From Fusibacter sp963666805 (GTDB lineage: Bacteria > Bacillota > Clostridia > Peptostreptococcales > Acidaminobacteraceae): DNA of 64,000 nt. The notes under the pieces were generated by a model. It saw nothing but the letters and a program-made list of their open reading frames with translations. It was not told the DNA's origin and ran no database searches. The position numbers were made by a program, and so were the translations under genes. This document shows, piece by piece, positions 51,787 through 60,132 of this stretch. Location of the stretch: positions 1-64,000 of the forward strand of contig CAXXWR010000004.1 in the NCBI GenBank assembly GCA_963666805.2. Direction: 5' to 3'. Each line of letters opens with the position of its first letter. The first letter of the stretch is position 1.

Positions 51787-52701
51787 GTGAAAAACATAAC
51801 ATTTGCAGTTTTTTCGGATTTACATTATGACCACATACACGACGGCTACTCAAGACTTCAAAATTTTATAGATGGGGTTAAAAATGAAAATTTAGATTTT
51901 GTTATTCAACTAGGTGATTTCGCTTATCCCATAGATGAGAACAGTTTCATTCATGAGAAAATGAGAGAAACTGGTGTGCCTTTTTATAGTGTTCTTGGTA
52001 ATCATGATACGGATGCCTATTCGAGAGATACTGTTATGAGATTTTTAGGTATGAAAAGTAATTACTATTCCTTTAGCATCGGGAATGTCAGATTTATTGT
52101 TTTGGACTCATGCTTTATAAATACAGAGAATGGCTGTATCCCTTATCTTAAAAGGAATTATGACAAGATAAATGATAAATACCCGTATATACCAAATGAT
52201 GAAATAGAATGGCTTAAGAACGAACTCAACTCAGATAGTCAGCATTTTGTTATTTTTTCACATCATAGTCTAGAAAATGATTTTCAAAAAAGAGGCATCT
52301 TCAATCGGTTGGAGATACAAGAAATTATTAATGAGATTAATGAAACTGATAAGCGCGTTTTGCTGTGTATGAATGGTCATGATCATGGAGACCATGTTGA
52401 GAAAATTGGAAAAACTTATTATTATTCTCTAAATGCAATGTCATATATATGGGTGGGACCTCAATATGAACATTTTGATTATTCAAAGGAAATACATGCG
52501 AAGTATCCTTTTCTAAAGGATTTAGTTTTATATAAAGATGGGCTATATGCACTTGTTACGATTTTTGAAGATGGAAATTTTGAAATTAAAGGGATGGAAA
52601 GCGCTTATGATAATGTATCACCACAATCATTAGGAATAGGTGATAGATGGAATGGACGAAATATCAATCCGTTAGTATCGTCAGTAGTATCTAAATGCTA
52701 G
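51787..52701 (+). CDS. Metallophosphoesterase, 304 residues
   Basis: Calcineurin-like phosphoesterase: FAVFSDLHYDHIH (D-x-H), VIQLGDFAYP (GD), SVLGNHDTDAY (GNHD), FVIFSHHSLE and LCMNGHDHGDHV (the last His pair). GTG 51787 follows GGGAGG and removes the attC-encoded front of the frame. Substrate unknown. First gene of a two-gene unit with a lipoprotein gene; no attC lies between them. Confidence 0.9.
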   Translation: MKNITFAVFSDLHYDHIHDGYSRLQNFIDGVKNENLDFVIQLGDFAYPIDENSFIHEKMRETGVPFYSVLGNHDTDAYSRDTVMRFLGMKSNYYSFSIGNVRFIVLDSCFINTENGCIPYLKRNYDKINDKYPYIPNDEIEWLKNELNSDSQHFVIFSHHSLENDFQKRGIFNRLEIQEIINEINETDKRVLLCMNGHDHGDHVEKIGKTYYYSLNAMSYIWVGPQYEHFDYSKEIHAKYPFLKDLVLYKDGLYALVTIFEDGNFEIKGMESAYDNVSPQSLGIGDRWNGRNINPLVSSVVSKC

Positions 52702-52775
52702 GTAAAATGGAATGTCAACACAAAAATAAACATTATTATTAATGAAAGATTTGAGTTTATGAGGTGCTGGTTAAT

Positions 52776-53261
52776 ATGAAAAAAATAATAAATATTAGAA
52801 GTTCGATAATTTATGTACTAATGATCATTCTGATAATTTTGACGGGGTGTGCAAATAGAGACTTATCGTATGAAAGTCATTCAACATACAATGAATTGAT
52901 AGACAAAAGTGATTATGGCAATTTATCTGTTGATTTTACTGGACTTACAGGAGAGGAGATAAGAACTTTTAAAACGAGTCATAATAAAGAGATTTCATTT
53001 AATTACACTTATCTTGTTACTAAGGGAAAGTTAAATGTTCAGATTAGAAATGGAGAAGATAAAATATTATTTGACTTTATGACTGGAGAAGAAGAGTATA
53101 ATAAAGCAAAAAAGAATATCGCAAATGAATATGAAACAGAAATAGAAGCTATAGATATCGGCGAATTTGGAAGTAGTATGAACGTTCAAAGTGACGATGG
53201 ATTATGGAAAATTGTCCTAATAGGAGAAAAAGCTGATGGCAAAATAGATATTTCATGGTAG
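52776..53261 (+). CDS. Putative lipoprotein, 161 residues
   Basis: Signal with IIYVLMIILIILTGC (lipobox LTGC), then a small beta-rich domain (SYESHSTYNELIDKSDYGN...FMTGEEEYNKAKKN) of the type seen in small secreted Gram-positive proteins. Function unknown. ATG 52776 was chosen over GTG/ATG upstream because it gives a standard signal. It follows the phosphoesterase gene by 74 bp. Confidence 0.78.
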   Translation: MKKIINIRSSIIYVLMIILIILTGCANRDLSYESHSTYNELIDKSDYGNLSVDFTGLTGEEIRTFKTSHNKEISFNYTYLVTKGKLNVQIRNGEDKILFDFMTGEEEYNKAKKNIANEYETEIEAIDIGEFGSSMNVQSDDGLWKIVLIGEKADGKIDISW

Positions 53262-53333
53262 GTGAAATTGATAAGTATAATGACTGTAGTAAATAACAAA
53301 ATATAAGTAGGTGTTTGTTTCCGCGTTATCCAT

Positions 53334-53404
53334 TCGCTAACAGACGGTTCCTAATATTCACAGGAAATCGGAAGATGTCCACGTCGTCAACTCATGGAAC
53401 GGGA
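53334..53404 (+). repeat. attC 40, degenerate hybrid
   Basis: GCTAACAGACGGTTCCTAA on the left, family D-like GTCCACGTCGTCAACTC on the right, then GGAACGGGATG where R' should be. Probably inactive. Confidence 0.65.
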
Positions 53405-53470
53405 TGTAAAATGATTCTTTGTAATGTATAATTTAATTGTGTATTTAATTTATACAAACATATAGCTAAA

Positions 53471-54001
53471 ATGAGTGAGGTCAAAATGAATTCAAAAAAT
53501 AGAGAATTATTGATGGAATTATTGAAAGATGCAGATGATTATGCAGAGTTTAAAAAAATTGAATGCCCTCCAATATATTTATTAGGTGGGTCTGGATGTA
53601 TATTGGGTGGTTATTTGGAAAGAGCAACGCTGGATATAGATTTCGTTGACATAAATTACTCAGCTTCAGCTGGGAAAGTTTTCAGACTTTTTGATAGATT
53701 TGATATGCTTGATTTATATGTTACTCCAATTGCAGACGGGTTTAGCGATAGAGCAAAATCGCTAAAAGGATTTTCAACGTTATCATATTATGTTTTATCA
53801 AGAGAAGATATCATCATTAGTAAATTGGGGCGATATTCAGATAAAGATCAAGAAGATATTGAAGAATTGATTAAAAATGCAGATTTTGAATTGATATCAG
53901 CCTTAATTAAAAATATAATTGATAAAAAGGATTTTAGTGAACGGGTCAAAAAGGAATTTATTAAAAATTCATTTTTGTTTAAGGAGAAGTACCATGTATA
54001 A
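53471..54001 (+). CDS. DUF6036-type nucleotidyltransferase, 176 residues
   Basis: PIYLLGGSGCILGGYLERATLDIDFVDI is the GG...T-x-DIDF pattern of DUF6036/AbiEii-like nucleotidyltransferases, followed by LSREDIIISKLGRYSDKDQEDIEELI, also typical. The family occurs in toxin-antitoxin or defence loci. The 3' end overlaps the next gene by 8 bp, so the two are translated together. The first ATG 53471 or the ATG 53486 (MNSKNRELL) may be the start. Confidence 0.82.
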   Translation: MSEVKMNSKNRELLMELLKDADDYAEFKKIECPPIYLLGGSGCILGGYLERATLDIDFVDINYSASAGKVFRLFDRFDMLDLYVTPIADGFSDRAKSLKGFSTLSYYVLSREDIIISKLGRYSDKDQEDIEELIKNADFELISALIKNIIDKKDFSERVKKEFIKNSFLFKEKYHV

Positions 54002-54329
54002 TAAGTTTTCAAAAAGTATTGATCATTTCATTGAATTAAATATTAAAGAAATGGATTATAGATATGCATTGATTAAGGAAATCGAACCGTTAAAAAGTAT
54101 AGTTGCGTTTAAAAAATTAGAATCTACACAACCCGAAATGTATAAACAGTTACAACGATTAATATGGGAAATTAGTCGGAACACTGATAAATATCCCTCT
54201 TTTGAAGTTTTGTCATGGGAACTCTGGGGGTACGGATTCGATGGGAAATATTATGATGTTGATATAAAAAACCTTGAAGAAAAATTAAAACTAATAGATC
54301 TATTATTGAGTACGCAATATTGGAATTGA
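53994..54329 (+). CDS. Partner protein of the DUF6036 gene, 111 residues
   Basis: ATG 53994 with AAGGAGAAG 8 bases before. The long frame upstream is a shadow of the DUF6036 gene. Helical, charged: KFSKSIDHFIELNIKEMDYRYALIKEIEPLKS and LEEKLKLIDLLLSTQYWN. No family recognised. Close coupling to a nucleotidyltransferase suggests a two-component toxin-antitoxin-like unit, which is inference. Confidence 0.7.
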   Translation: MYNKFSKSIDHFIELNIKEMDYRYALIKEIEPLKSIVAFKKLESTQPEMYKQLQRLIWEISRNTDKYPSFEVLSWELWGYGFDGKYYDVDIKNLEEKLKLIDLLLSTQYWN

Positions 54330-54449
54330 TTCAACAGATTCCCAACATTCCTTCCGATGTCACAGCGTCTGCGGGGCACACGCTGCGCCATTTTTTCCGC
54401 TAAGGCGTAAAAAAGAGGGAACGTCGGAAATCACGGGACGTTAGAGGAC
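54327..54449 (+). repeat. attC 41 (family A)
   Basis: R'' degenerate (TGATTCAAC), overlapping the stop of the gene before; GATTCCC/GGAAATC arms, R' GTTAGAGG, cut after 54440. Confidence 0.8.
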
Positions 54450-54480
54450 ATTCATTACTAATTTAAGGAGATAACCGAAT

Positions 54481-55200
54481 TTGAAGAAAGTATTCATATG
54501 CATTTTATTACTTTTGGTATTATCAGGTTTTATAAATGATAGTACTTCGACACCAGAGGAAGTATATACATCGTATTCCAGTACAATTGACGAAACAGAG
54601 CAATATGTTGGTGAAATTAATGAAGTTGATGTAAATACTGAAAGATTAGATGTATTAGATAGCTATATATTTGATATGAAATATGATGTTAACAATGACT
54701 TATTGAATGTATTTGCTGGCATCATGAATAATGAGGTTACATTTTGGGATTCATATGAAAAGAAATCAGTTAGGATTAATAACATAGAAAGAGACGGATA
54801 TAAACTGGTTCCGGTTTCTTATACTTTGTTAGATTTTGAAGCTGATAACGTGCCTGAATTGTTGGTAAATACCAAACTTGGATCTGCAGATTTTGTATAT
54901 GTATTTTATTATAGTTATGAAGATATAAGTTGCTTTAGTTTTAGTAACAAGCAAATGGATGAACTAAAGATTGATGGTAGCTTTGTTATGTCAAGTGGAG
55001 CAGGTGACTGGGGAATCTATAAAATTAAGTTTAGCAATGATAGTTACGTTATAGATAGTCTTGGTTTTATGGAAACAACAGATAATTCTAATATAACGAA
55101 CATTTATCATATAGGTGATGAAGTTGTTGATGAAGAAAAATATATGGAATTTTTAGATAAATATATGAAACAGGATGAACCAATGTGGTTTGATTATTAA
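54481..55200 (+). CDS. Exported hypothetical protein, 239 residues
   Basis: TTG start after AAGGAG. N-terminal signal KKVFICILLLLVLSGF: the place of the lipobox Cys has Phe (SGF), so it is a lipoprotein relative that lost its anchor, or is secreted. Mature part acidic, with DFEADNVPELLVNTKLGSADFVYVFYYS, like small extracellular Clostridia proteins of unknown function. Cassette 54441-55303 starts TTAGAGGAC and ends GTCCTCTAA, an exact mirror. Confidence 0.72.
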   Translation: MKKVFICILLLLVLSGFINDSTSTPEEVYTSYSSTIDETEQYVGEINEVDVNTERLDVLDSYIFDMKYDVNNDLLNVFAGIMNNEVTFWDSYEKKSVRINNIERDGYKLVPVSYTLLDFEADNVPELLVNTKLGSADFVYVFYYSYEDISCFSFSNKQMDELKIDGSFVMSSGAGDWGIYKIKFSNDSYVIDSLGFMETTDNSNITNIYHIGDEVVDEEKYMEFLDKYMKQDEPMWFDY

Positions 55201-55232
55201 AAGAAATCGTTCTATTACTTCCGTAATGAACG

Positions 55233-55310
55233 TCCTCTAACAGACTGTTCCTAATATGCACAGGAAATCGGAAGGATGTCCACGTCGTCAATTCACGGAA
55301 ACGTTAGAGG
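55233..55310 (+). repeat. attC 42 (family D variant)
   Basis: R'' CCTCTAAC, CAGACTGTTCC left, CACGTCGTCAATTC right, R' GTTAGAGG, cut after 55303. Left and right arms do not pair well, a hybrid like attC 40. Confidence 0.78.
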
Positions 55311-55373
55311 AAATTCACAATTTGGTCTTGAGGTGATCGAACTAGAAGACATCAAGATATTTTGGAGGAGTAT

Positions 55374-55943
55374 ATGAGACTAGGATATGAAGGCATCAGT
55401 GATTTCATTTTTATGGAAGATACGATAGAGCCTGCGGACATTATTTTAATTCCAGGTGGAAGTCATCCTGAACTAGCTATTGAAGCTGCTAAACTTTTTA
55501 ATAAAGGATTTGCGAGGTTTATCATTCCTTCAGGTGGTGAGAATTCTAAACTAACTCAATGCAAGACTGAGTGTGAATATCTGAAGATGGTATTGATGAG
55601 TGAAGGTGTACCGGAAAAATCAATATTGGAAGAACCAAGAGCAAGAAATACATTTGATAATGCAAAGTTATCATATGAGACAATATGTGATAAGGGGCTA
55701 GACGTAAGCAAGGTGATTTTGCTTTGTAAGAATTATCATTCACGTCGCGCTTATTTAACATATCGCATTAACTTTCCAGAGAATATACAGATTAAGGTAT
55801 GCCCAATAGTTGATGGTACAGGAATAACAAAGGATAATTGGATGAAATCACCCGAGCGGGTGAGCAGAGTGATGAATGAAGTTACAAAGATAGGCAATTA
55901 CTTTGAGCATCATTTTATCAGGTTGTTTTGTGTAGGAAAATAA
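55374..55943 (+). CDS. YdcF/ElyC family (DUF218) protein, 189 residues
   Basis: DIILIPGGSHPELAIEAAKLFNKGFARFIIPSGG, SEGVPEKSILEEPRARNTFDNA and VILLCKNYHSRRAYLTY are the DUF218 motifs. The family includes envelope-related proteins in Enterobacteria and cytosolic relatives in Firmicutes; no membrane segment here. ATG 55374 follows GGAGGAG. The cassette starts TTAGAGG; its R'' CCCATAAC does not match, so the site was exchanged. Confidence 0.88.
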   Translation: MRLGYEGISDFIFMEDTIEPADIILIPGGSHPELAIEAAKLFNKGFARFIIPSGGENSKLTQCKTECEYLKMVLMSEGVPEKSILEEPRARNTFDNAKLSYETICDKGLDVSKVILLCKNYHSRRAYLTYRINFPENIQIKVCPIVDGTGITKDNWMKSPERVSRVMNEVTKIGNYFEHHFIRLFCVGK

Positions 55944-55997
55944 ACTGTCGCAGTAGATAGTTTGACTTCAATGTATTGTAGAGGGACATTGTGAACT

Positions 55998-56075
55998 TCC
56001 CATAACAGCGAATTGACGACATGGTCGAAATCAAGGAAAGAAGCCACACGTCGCCAATTCGCGGAACGTTATGAG
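55998..56075 (+). repeat. attC 43 (family D)
   Basis: R'' CCCATAAC, CGAATTGACGAC and CGTCGCCAATTC arms, R' GTTATGAG, cut after 56068. Confidence 0.85.
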
Positions 56076-56099
56076 TAATCAATTATGAAAGGGAAAATA

Positions 56100-56711
56100 A
56101 TGATAGAGAAATCAACTATTGCAAGACAAGGAATATATAATATTGAAAATGAATTATATGCATATGAACTTTTGTACAGAAAAAATAATAAACAAAATCA
56201 GTGCAGAAACTCAGAAAGTAGTGATTATGAAGACACATTAGATTTAATACATAATTTTAAGCAAATTGGAAAATTAAAAATTTTACAGGAAAGTATAGGT
56301 TTTTTTAATGTAAATTACAGATTTCTTAATAGTAAAAAGTATTTAGAATTACCAAAAAATTCAATTCTAGAATTGATGGATTTTGATATAAATGAGATAG
56401 AATTAAGAGAAATCATTGAAAGTGTGAAAAAAGATGGATTTAGAATAGCTTTGGACGATTTACTATATGAGCATTTAAATAATGATCTAATAGAAGTTTC
56501 TGATATAGTAAAAATTGATTATATTGATAATACTTTTTCTGAAATAGAAGAAATGGTAAAAAAATTGAAACCTACAGGAGTGGTTTTTTTAGCAGAAAAA
56601 ATTGAGTCATTAGAAATGTATAATCATGCTGTAGAACTTGGATTTGAATTATTTCAAGGTTATTATTTTAGTAGACCAGAAATATTAATTAATCAGGATA
56701 GTATAATATAA
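56100..56711 (+). CDS. EAL-like domain protein (YuxH type), 203 residues, probably catalytically inactive
   Basis: STIARQGIYNIENELYAYELLYRKN is the start of the EAL-related half of YuxH-type proteins; then ILELMDFDINEIELREII, FRIALDDLLYEH, DIVKIDYID and FLAEKIESLEMYNHAVELGFELFQGYYFSRP. The EALxR motif is replaced by YELLYR, so cyclic di-GMP cleavage is unlikely; binding remains possible. The C-terminal HDOD half is absent. ATG 56100 after AAAGGGA. Boxes TTATGAGT and ACTCATAA match. Confidence 0.85.
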   Translation: MIEKSTIARQGIYNIENELYAYELLYRKNNKQNQCRNSESSDYEDTLDLIHNFKQIGKLKILQESIGFFNVNYRFLNSKKYLELPKNSILELMDFDINEIELREIIESVKKDGFRIALDDLLYEHLNNDLIEVSDIVKIDYIDNTFSEIEEMVKKLKPTGVVFLAEKIESLEMYNHAVELGFELFQGYYFSRPEILINQDSII

Positions 56712-56724
56712 CCATAATTGACGA

Positions 56725-56849
56725 CTCATAACATAGCGATAATCAATATTTCTTCTACTGTCACGAGTCTTGGGAAGCAAGTCTACGTGCCATTTTTCCC
56801 GCTAAGGTGTGAAAAAAGAAGCAAAGTCGTTCATTGTGGGAACGATAGG
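56725..56849 (+). repeat. attC 44 (family A) with GATAGG right box
   Basis: R'' CTCATAAC, GATAATC left arm, right box GATAGGT, cut after 56844. A micro-cassette follows. Confidence 0.82.
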
Positions 56850-56945
56850 TTTAGTTTACGACACTTCGCCTATCAGCAGGTTTACAAAATCGAAACGCCC
56901 AAGTGAAGTCACTAGTTAGCTTCGACTTCGTAAACCCATGCGACG
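56845..56945 (+). mobile_element. 101-bp gene-less micro-cassette, copy 4
   Basis: Same 101-bp unit with several substitutions (TTTAGTTTACGACACTTCG), ending in a family B attC. Confidence 0.72.
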
Positions 56946-56952
56946 TTATGTG
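56867..56952 (+). repeat. attC 45 (family B)
   Basis: R'' GCCTATC, several changes in the loop (GTCACTAGTTAGC), R' GTTATGTG, cut after 56945. Confidence 0.83.
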
Positions 56953-56995
56953 ACATCCAATAACTGTTTTTTGATTTAAATGAGGAGGGTGTTTT

Positions 56996-57628
56996 ATGAG
57001 AAAATTGTTTTTTATGTTACTTATTGTTTTATTATTTGTAGGGTGTGATTCTGATTCAGAAAATGTAGAAGATGATGCATTAACTGAGAAACCCGTTATA
57101 TATTTATACCCAGAAGAGAAGAGAGAGGTAACTGTACAACTTGAGTATGATGGTGAACTGACGTACACTTATCCTGAATATGAAGATGGATGGCGCGTCA
57201 CAGCATATCCAGACGGACGGTTAGTGAACTTGGCTGATGAACGAGAGTATTCTTATCTGTTTTGGGAAGGAATTTCAGACAATGATTGGGAGTTTAATGA
57301 AGGATTTGTAGTTGCTGGTGATAAGACTGAAGAATTTCTAATAGAGAAGTTAAGCTATCTTGGTCTAGAACCCCATGAGTATAATGAATTTATAGTATAC
57401 TGGGGTCCTCGTATGAGTTGTAATTCATATAACGTTGTATCATTTGTTGGAGAAGAGTATGAAAAGATTGCATCGTTAAAAGTTGTACCAGAACCGGACA
57501 GTATACAGAGAGTTTTTATGATATTTAAGGCCTTAGATGAACCGATAGAGATTAGAGATCAGGAGTTAACGGCATTTAGCAGAGAAGGTTTCAGTGTAAT
57601 CGAATGGGGTGGTGCAGAAGTGAGGTAG
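56996..57628 (+). CDS. Putative lipoprotein, 210 residues, copy 2
   Basis: About ten residue differences from the gene at 48940 over 210, with the same signal KLFFMLLIVLLFVGC and the same motifs. The leader and the 3' untranslated part are also nearly identical, so the whole cassette 56946-57738 is a duplicate of 48890-49678. The differences are mostly conservative and both frames are open, which suggests both are under selection or the duplication is recent. Confidence 0.87.
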   Translation: MRKLFFMLLIVLLFVGCDSDSENVEDDALTEKPVIYLYPEEKREVTVQLEYDGELTYTYPEYEDGWRVTAYPDGRLVNLADEREYSYLFWEGISDNDWEFNEGFVVAGDKTEEFLIEKLSYLGLEPHEYNEFIVYWGPRMSCNSYNVVSFVGEEYEKIASLKVVPEPDSIQRVFMIFKALDEPIEIRDQELTAFSREGFSVIEWGGAEVR

Positions 57629-57668
57629 GCAACACTATGGTTAATAGCATGTTGACGCTTTTGGACAT

Positions 57669-57743
57669 CACATAACAGCGAATTGACGACATGGCCGAAA
57701 TCAAGGAAGAAAGCCACACGTCGCCAATTCACGGGACGATAGG
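57669..57743 (+). repeat. attC 46 (family D) with GATAGG right box
   Basis: R'' CACATAAC, CGAATTGACGAC and GTCGCCAATTC arms, right box GATAGG, cut after 57738. Its middle differs from the attC of the duplicate cassette at 49613. Confidence 0.83.
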
Positions 57744-57839
57744 TTCGGTCTATGAAACTTCACCTATCAGCAGGTTTACAAAATCGAAATGCTCAAGTGA
57801 AATCACTTGCTCACTCAGACTTCGTAAACCCGCGCGACG
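57739..57839 (+). mobile_element. 101-bp gene-less micro-cassette, copy 5
   Basis: Same 101-bp unit, with ACTTCACCTATC instead of ACTTCGCCTATC. Confidence 0.72.
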
Positions 57840-57847
57840 TTCTGTGT
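57762..57847 (+). repeat. attC 47 (family B)
   Basis: R'' ACCTATC, R' GTTCTGTG, cut after 57839. Confidence 0.82.
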
Positions 57848-57905
57848 AATTAATCACGTTGAGATGAGACTCTACAAAAAAATATTAATAGTTAAAGGAA
57901 ATTGA

Positions 57906-58151
57906 ATGAACAATATAGATAAAAAAGATAGATTAAAAGAATTCCCGTTTGAATATCAGATAACTAAATCTGAAAAAGTAATTATTTTTCATGAAGGTAA
58001 ACAAATAATGATTCTTGGTAAAAAGGAAAGTTTAAGGTTTATCAGTAAAATGAGTAATAAATCTGAATTTAAAAAACAATTGGAATTAGCGAAAGTAACA
58101 GGAAATTTTAAGCGAGGAAATGAAAAAAAGGCGAAAGAAAGCAAAAAATGA
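57906..58151 (+). CDS. Small basic hypothetical protein, 81 residues
   Basis: DKKDRLKEFPFEYQITKSEKVIIFHEGKQIMILGKKES then a strongly basic tail KRGNEKKAKESKK. Possibly nucleic acid binding; the first part resembles small domains fused to helix-turn-helix proteins, without certainty. AAAGGAAA before ATG. Followed by a family E attC. Confidence 0.68.
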   Translation: MNNIDKKDRLKEFPFEYQITKSEKVIIFHEGKQIMILGKKESLRFISKMSNKSEFKKQLELAKVTGNFKRGNEKKAKESKK

Positions 58152-58259
58152 TTATTTTATATTGATGATAACTATAGTGATAAACTACACATGTAGAAGA
58201 GTTGACCGGAATTTAGACGTCAGTTTCGAATCAGAAGGACGAGAAGTAAATTCACGATT

Positions 58260-58454
58260 GCATAACACATGATGACCAATATTTTTCTGATGTCACAGAA
58301 CTTGCAATTATTTATTTTTTTGACTGCTGTTGGCAGGAATTTACGAATAAGTAACGAATAACTAATAGATGGAGCATAAGCGTAGTTACTACGCCACAAT
58401 TCCGCCTAAGGGAGGAACCGAGAAAAGCGTCGTTCATCATGAGAACGTTAGATC
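58260..58454 (+). repeat. attC 48 (family E)
   Basis: R'' GCATAAC, GATGACCAA left arm, CGTCGTTCATC right arm (compensated), R' GTTAGATC, cut after 58447. Confidence 0.83.
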
Positions 58455-58473
58455 AAAATCAAAGGAGAATTAC

Positions 58474-59361
58474 ATGAGCAAATTATGGTCAAAGTACATA
58501 CAAACTTCTGATGAATTGTACATGACAAGAGCAGTAAGATTTAGACAAGATAATGCTTATAAATGGTTGCCTTATACACAAATAAAGAATGGCATGAAAA
58601 TCATTGATATTGGATGTGCTGGAGGATTATTATGCCATAGAGTAAAAAAAATTTTACCAAGCTGTGAAGTTTATGGTATTGATCGAGATTCGGGGCATAT
58701 TGAATACGCAAAAGAAAAGTCTCAAGAACTGAAAATAGATTGTAATTTTGAAGTAGGAGATGCAACTAAAATTCCATTTGAGGATAATTCATTTGACCTT
58801 ACAATCTCTCATACTGTTATGGAACACGTTGAGCCTAATAAATTTCTAAATGAACAATATCGTGTTCTCAAAGATGGGGGTGTAATTACAGTGATGTCTG
58901 TCAGAGCGGGCTTGAATATTTCTTCAAATTACGATTCTGAAACTTCTGATGACGAAATTGCATTATTTGAGAGAGCAAGAGTTATAAGTGAGGAATTTGA
59001 AAATAAGAATGGTGTATGTAAATATAATCTAACAGAACGCGAAATAATTGAGCAGTTTCAAAAAGTTGGTTTTAAAAATATTGATATTCAGTATACATCT
59101 ATTGATTGGTACACACCTGATAATGCCAACATAAGTACTGATATTGCTATAAAACAAATTGAAGCTAAGAGATTGCTTGAGATTAATTATGTCCAAAAAT
59201 CCAGTGCAATAAAAAAGAATATATTTTCAGACAGTGAAAGACAATTATTGTTAAATTCTATTAATGAAAGATATGATAGAAGAATTCAAAAATACAAGAA
59301 TGGCGAGAAAGTATGGGATTTCAATATAAGTGGTCTTTTGATTGTTACAGGAATTAAGTAA
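58474..59361 (+). CDS. Class I SAM-dependent methyltransferase, 295 residues
   Basis: MKIIDIGCAGGLLCHRVKKIL as motif I, VYGIDRDSGHIEYAKEKS, FEVGDATKIPFEDNSFDLTISHTVMEHV and YRVLKDGGVITVMSVR: a Methyltransf_11 enzyme with a longer helical C-terminal part. ATG 58474 follows AAGGAGAA; the frame upstream is attC 48. The cassette starts TTAGATC, its R'' is CGTATAAC, so the boxes do not match. Confidence 0.9.
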   Translation: MSKLWSKYIQTSDELYMTRAVRFRQDNAYKWLPYTQIKNGMKIIDIGCAGGLLCHRVKKILPSCEVYGIDRDSGHIEYAKEKSQELKIDCNFEVGDATKIPFEDNSFDLTISHTVMEHVEPNKFLNEQYRVLKDGGVITVMSVRAGLNISSNYDSETSDDEIALFERARVISEEFENKNGVCKYNLTEREIIEQFQKVGFKNIDIQYTSIDWYTPDNANISTDIAIKQIEAKRLLEINYVQKSSAIKKNIFSDSERQLLLNSINERYDRRIQKYKNGEKVWDFNISGLLIVTGIK

Positions 59362-59372
59362 GATTAATAATT

Positions 59373-59496
59373 GCGTATAACACGCTGATTTCCACCATTC
59401 TCCTCGATGTTACGACGTCTGCGAGGCACATGTCGCGCACTTTTTCCGCTAAGGTGTTAAAAGAGGGGAACAGCAGGAATCGCGCGATGTTAGATG
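59373..59496 (+). repeat. attC 49 (family A)
   Basis: R'' GCGTATAAC, GATTTCC left arm, R' in CGATGTTAGATG (T before the core), cut after 59489. Confidence 0.84.
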
Positions 59497-59536
59497 AAAT
59501 AAATTACTAGCAGTAGGTTTGAAATTAGGAGAATTT

Positions 59537-60085
59537 ATGAAATATACATGTCCATGTTGTGGTTATAAAACATTAACAGAACCAATTGGCAGTTATGATA
59601 TATGTCCAATTTGTTTTTGGGAAGATGATAGTATTCAGTTTGAAAATCCATTTATGTCTAGTGGTGCCAATCATGTTTCTTTATACGAGGGGCAGCGTAA
59701 CTTTGAGGACTTTGAGTCATGTGAAAAAGAAATGTTACAGCATACTCGAAAACCTAAATCAATAGATGTATTAGATAATAAATGGAGTAAAGTTGAGTTG
59801 CCAGAATATATGTCTATAGTTGTGGAGTATAATTTTGACTTATCAAAAGACTTTAAAGCCATTATCAAAGAAATACTTATACTATTGAATTTCGAAAGTA
59901 AAACTTATTCAAGTTTTAAAGAAATTGAATCGAGTAATAAGGGTCATTTACCTGGCGTTATTATATTTAATAATTGGTTTGAATTTGAAAAGGAATATTT
60001 TAGAGAGTCAAAGTGGTTAAAAGATTATATTGATGATTATTCAATAGATTATCAACCATTAAAGCCAAAAGTTATTTACAATTAA
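59537..60085 (+). CDS. CPCC-type cysteine-rich protein, 182 residues
   Basis: Begins MKYTCPCCGYKTLTEPIGSYDICPICFWEDD, the Cys_rich_CPCC zinc-ribbon-like domain, continued by NHVSLYEGQRNFEDF. The C-terminal half from about residue 85 is a separate helical region without known family. ATG 59537 after AGGAGAA. Cassette 59490-60126 starts TTAGATGAA and ends TTCATCTAA, an exact mirror. Confidence 0.87.
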   Translation: MKYTCPCCGYKTLTEPIGSYDICPICFWEDDSIQFENPFMSSGANHVSLYEGQRNFEDFESCEKEMLQHTRKPKSIDVLDNKWSKVELPEYMSIVVEYNFDLSKDFKAIIKEILILLNFESKTYSSFKEIESSNKGHLPGVIIFNNWFEFEKEYFRESKWLKDYIDDYSIDYQPLKPKVIYN

Positions 60086-60100
60086 AACTCGTAATTTTCT

Positions 60101-60132
60101 TCATCTAACACGCAAGTTCCCCGCTGATAGGT
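60101..60132 (+). repeat. attC 50, shortened to 32 bp, GATAGG right box
   Basis: CATCTAAC, then CGCAAGTTCC joined to CCGCTGATAGG, the tail of the 31-bp mini site. Cut after 60126. Confidence 0.7.
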
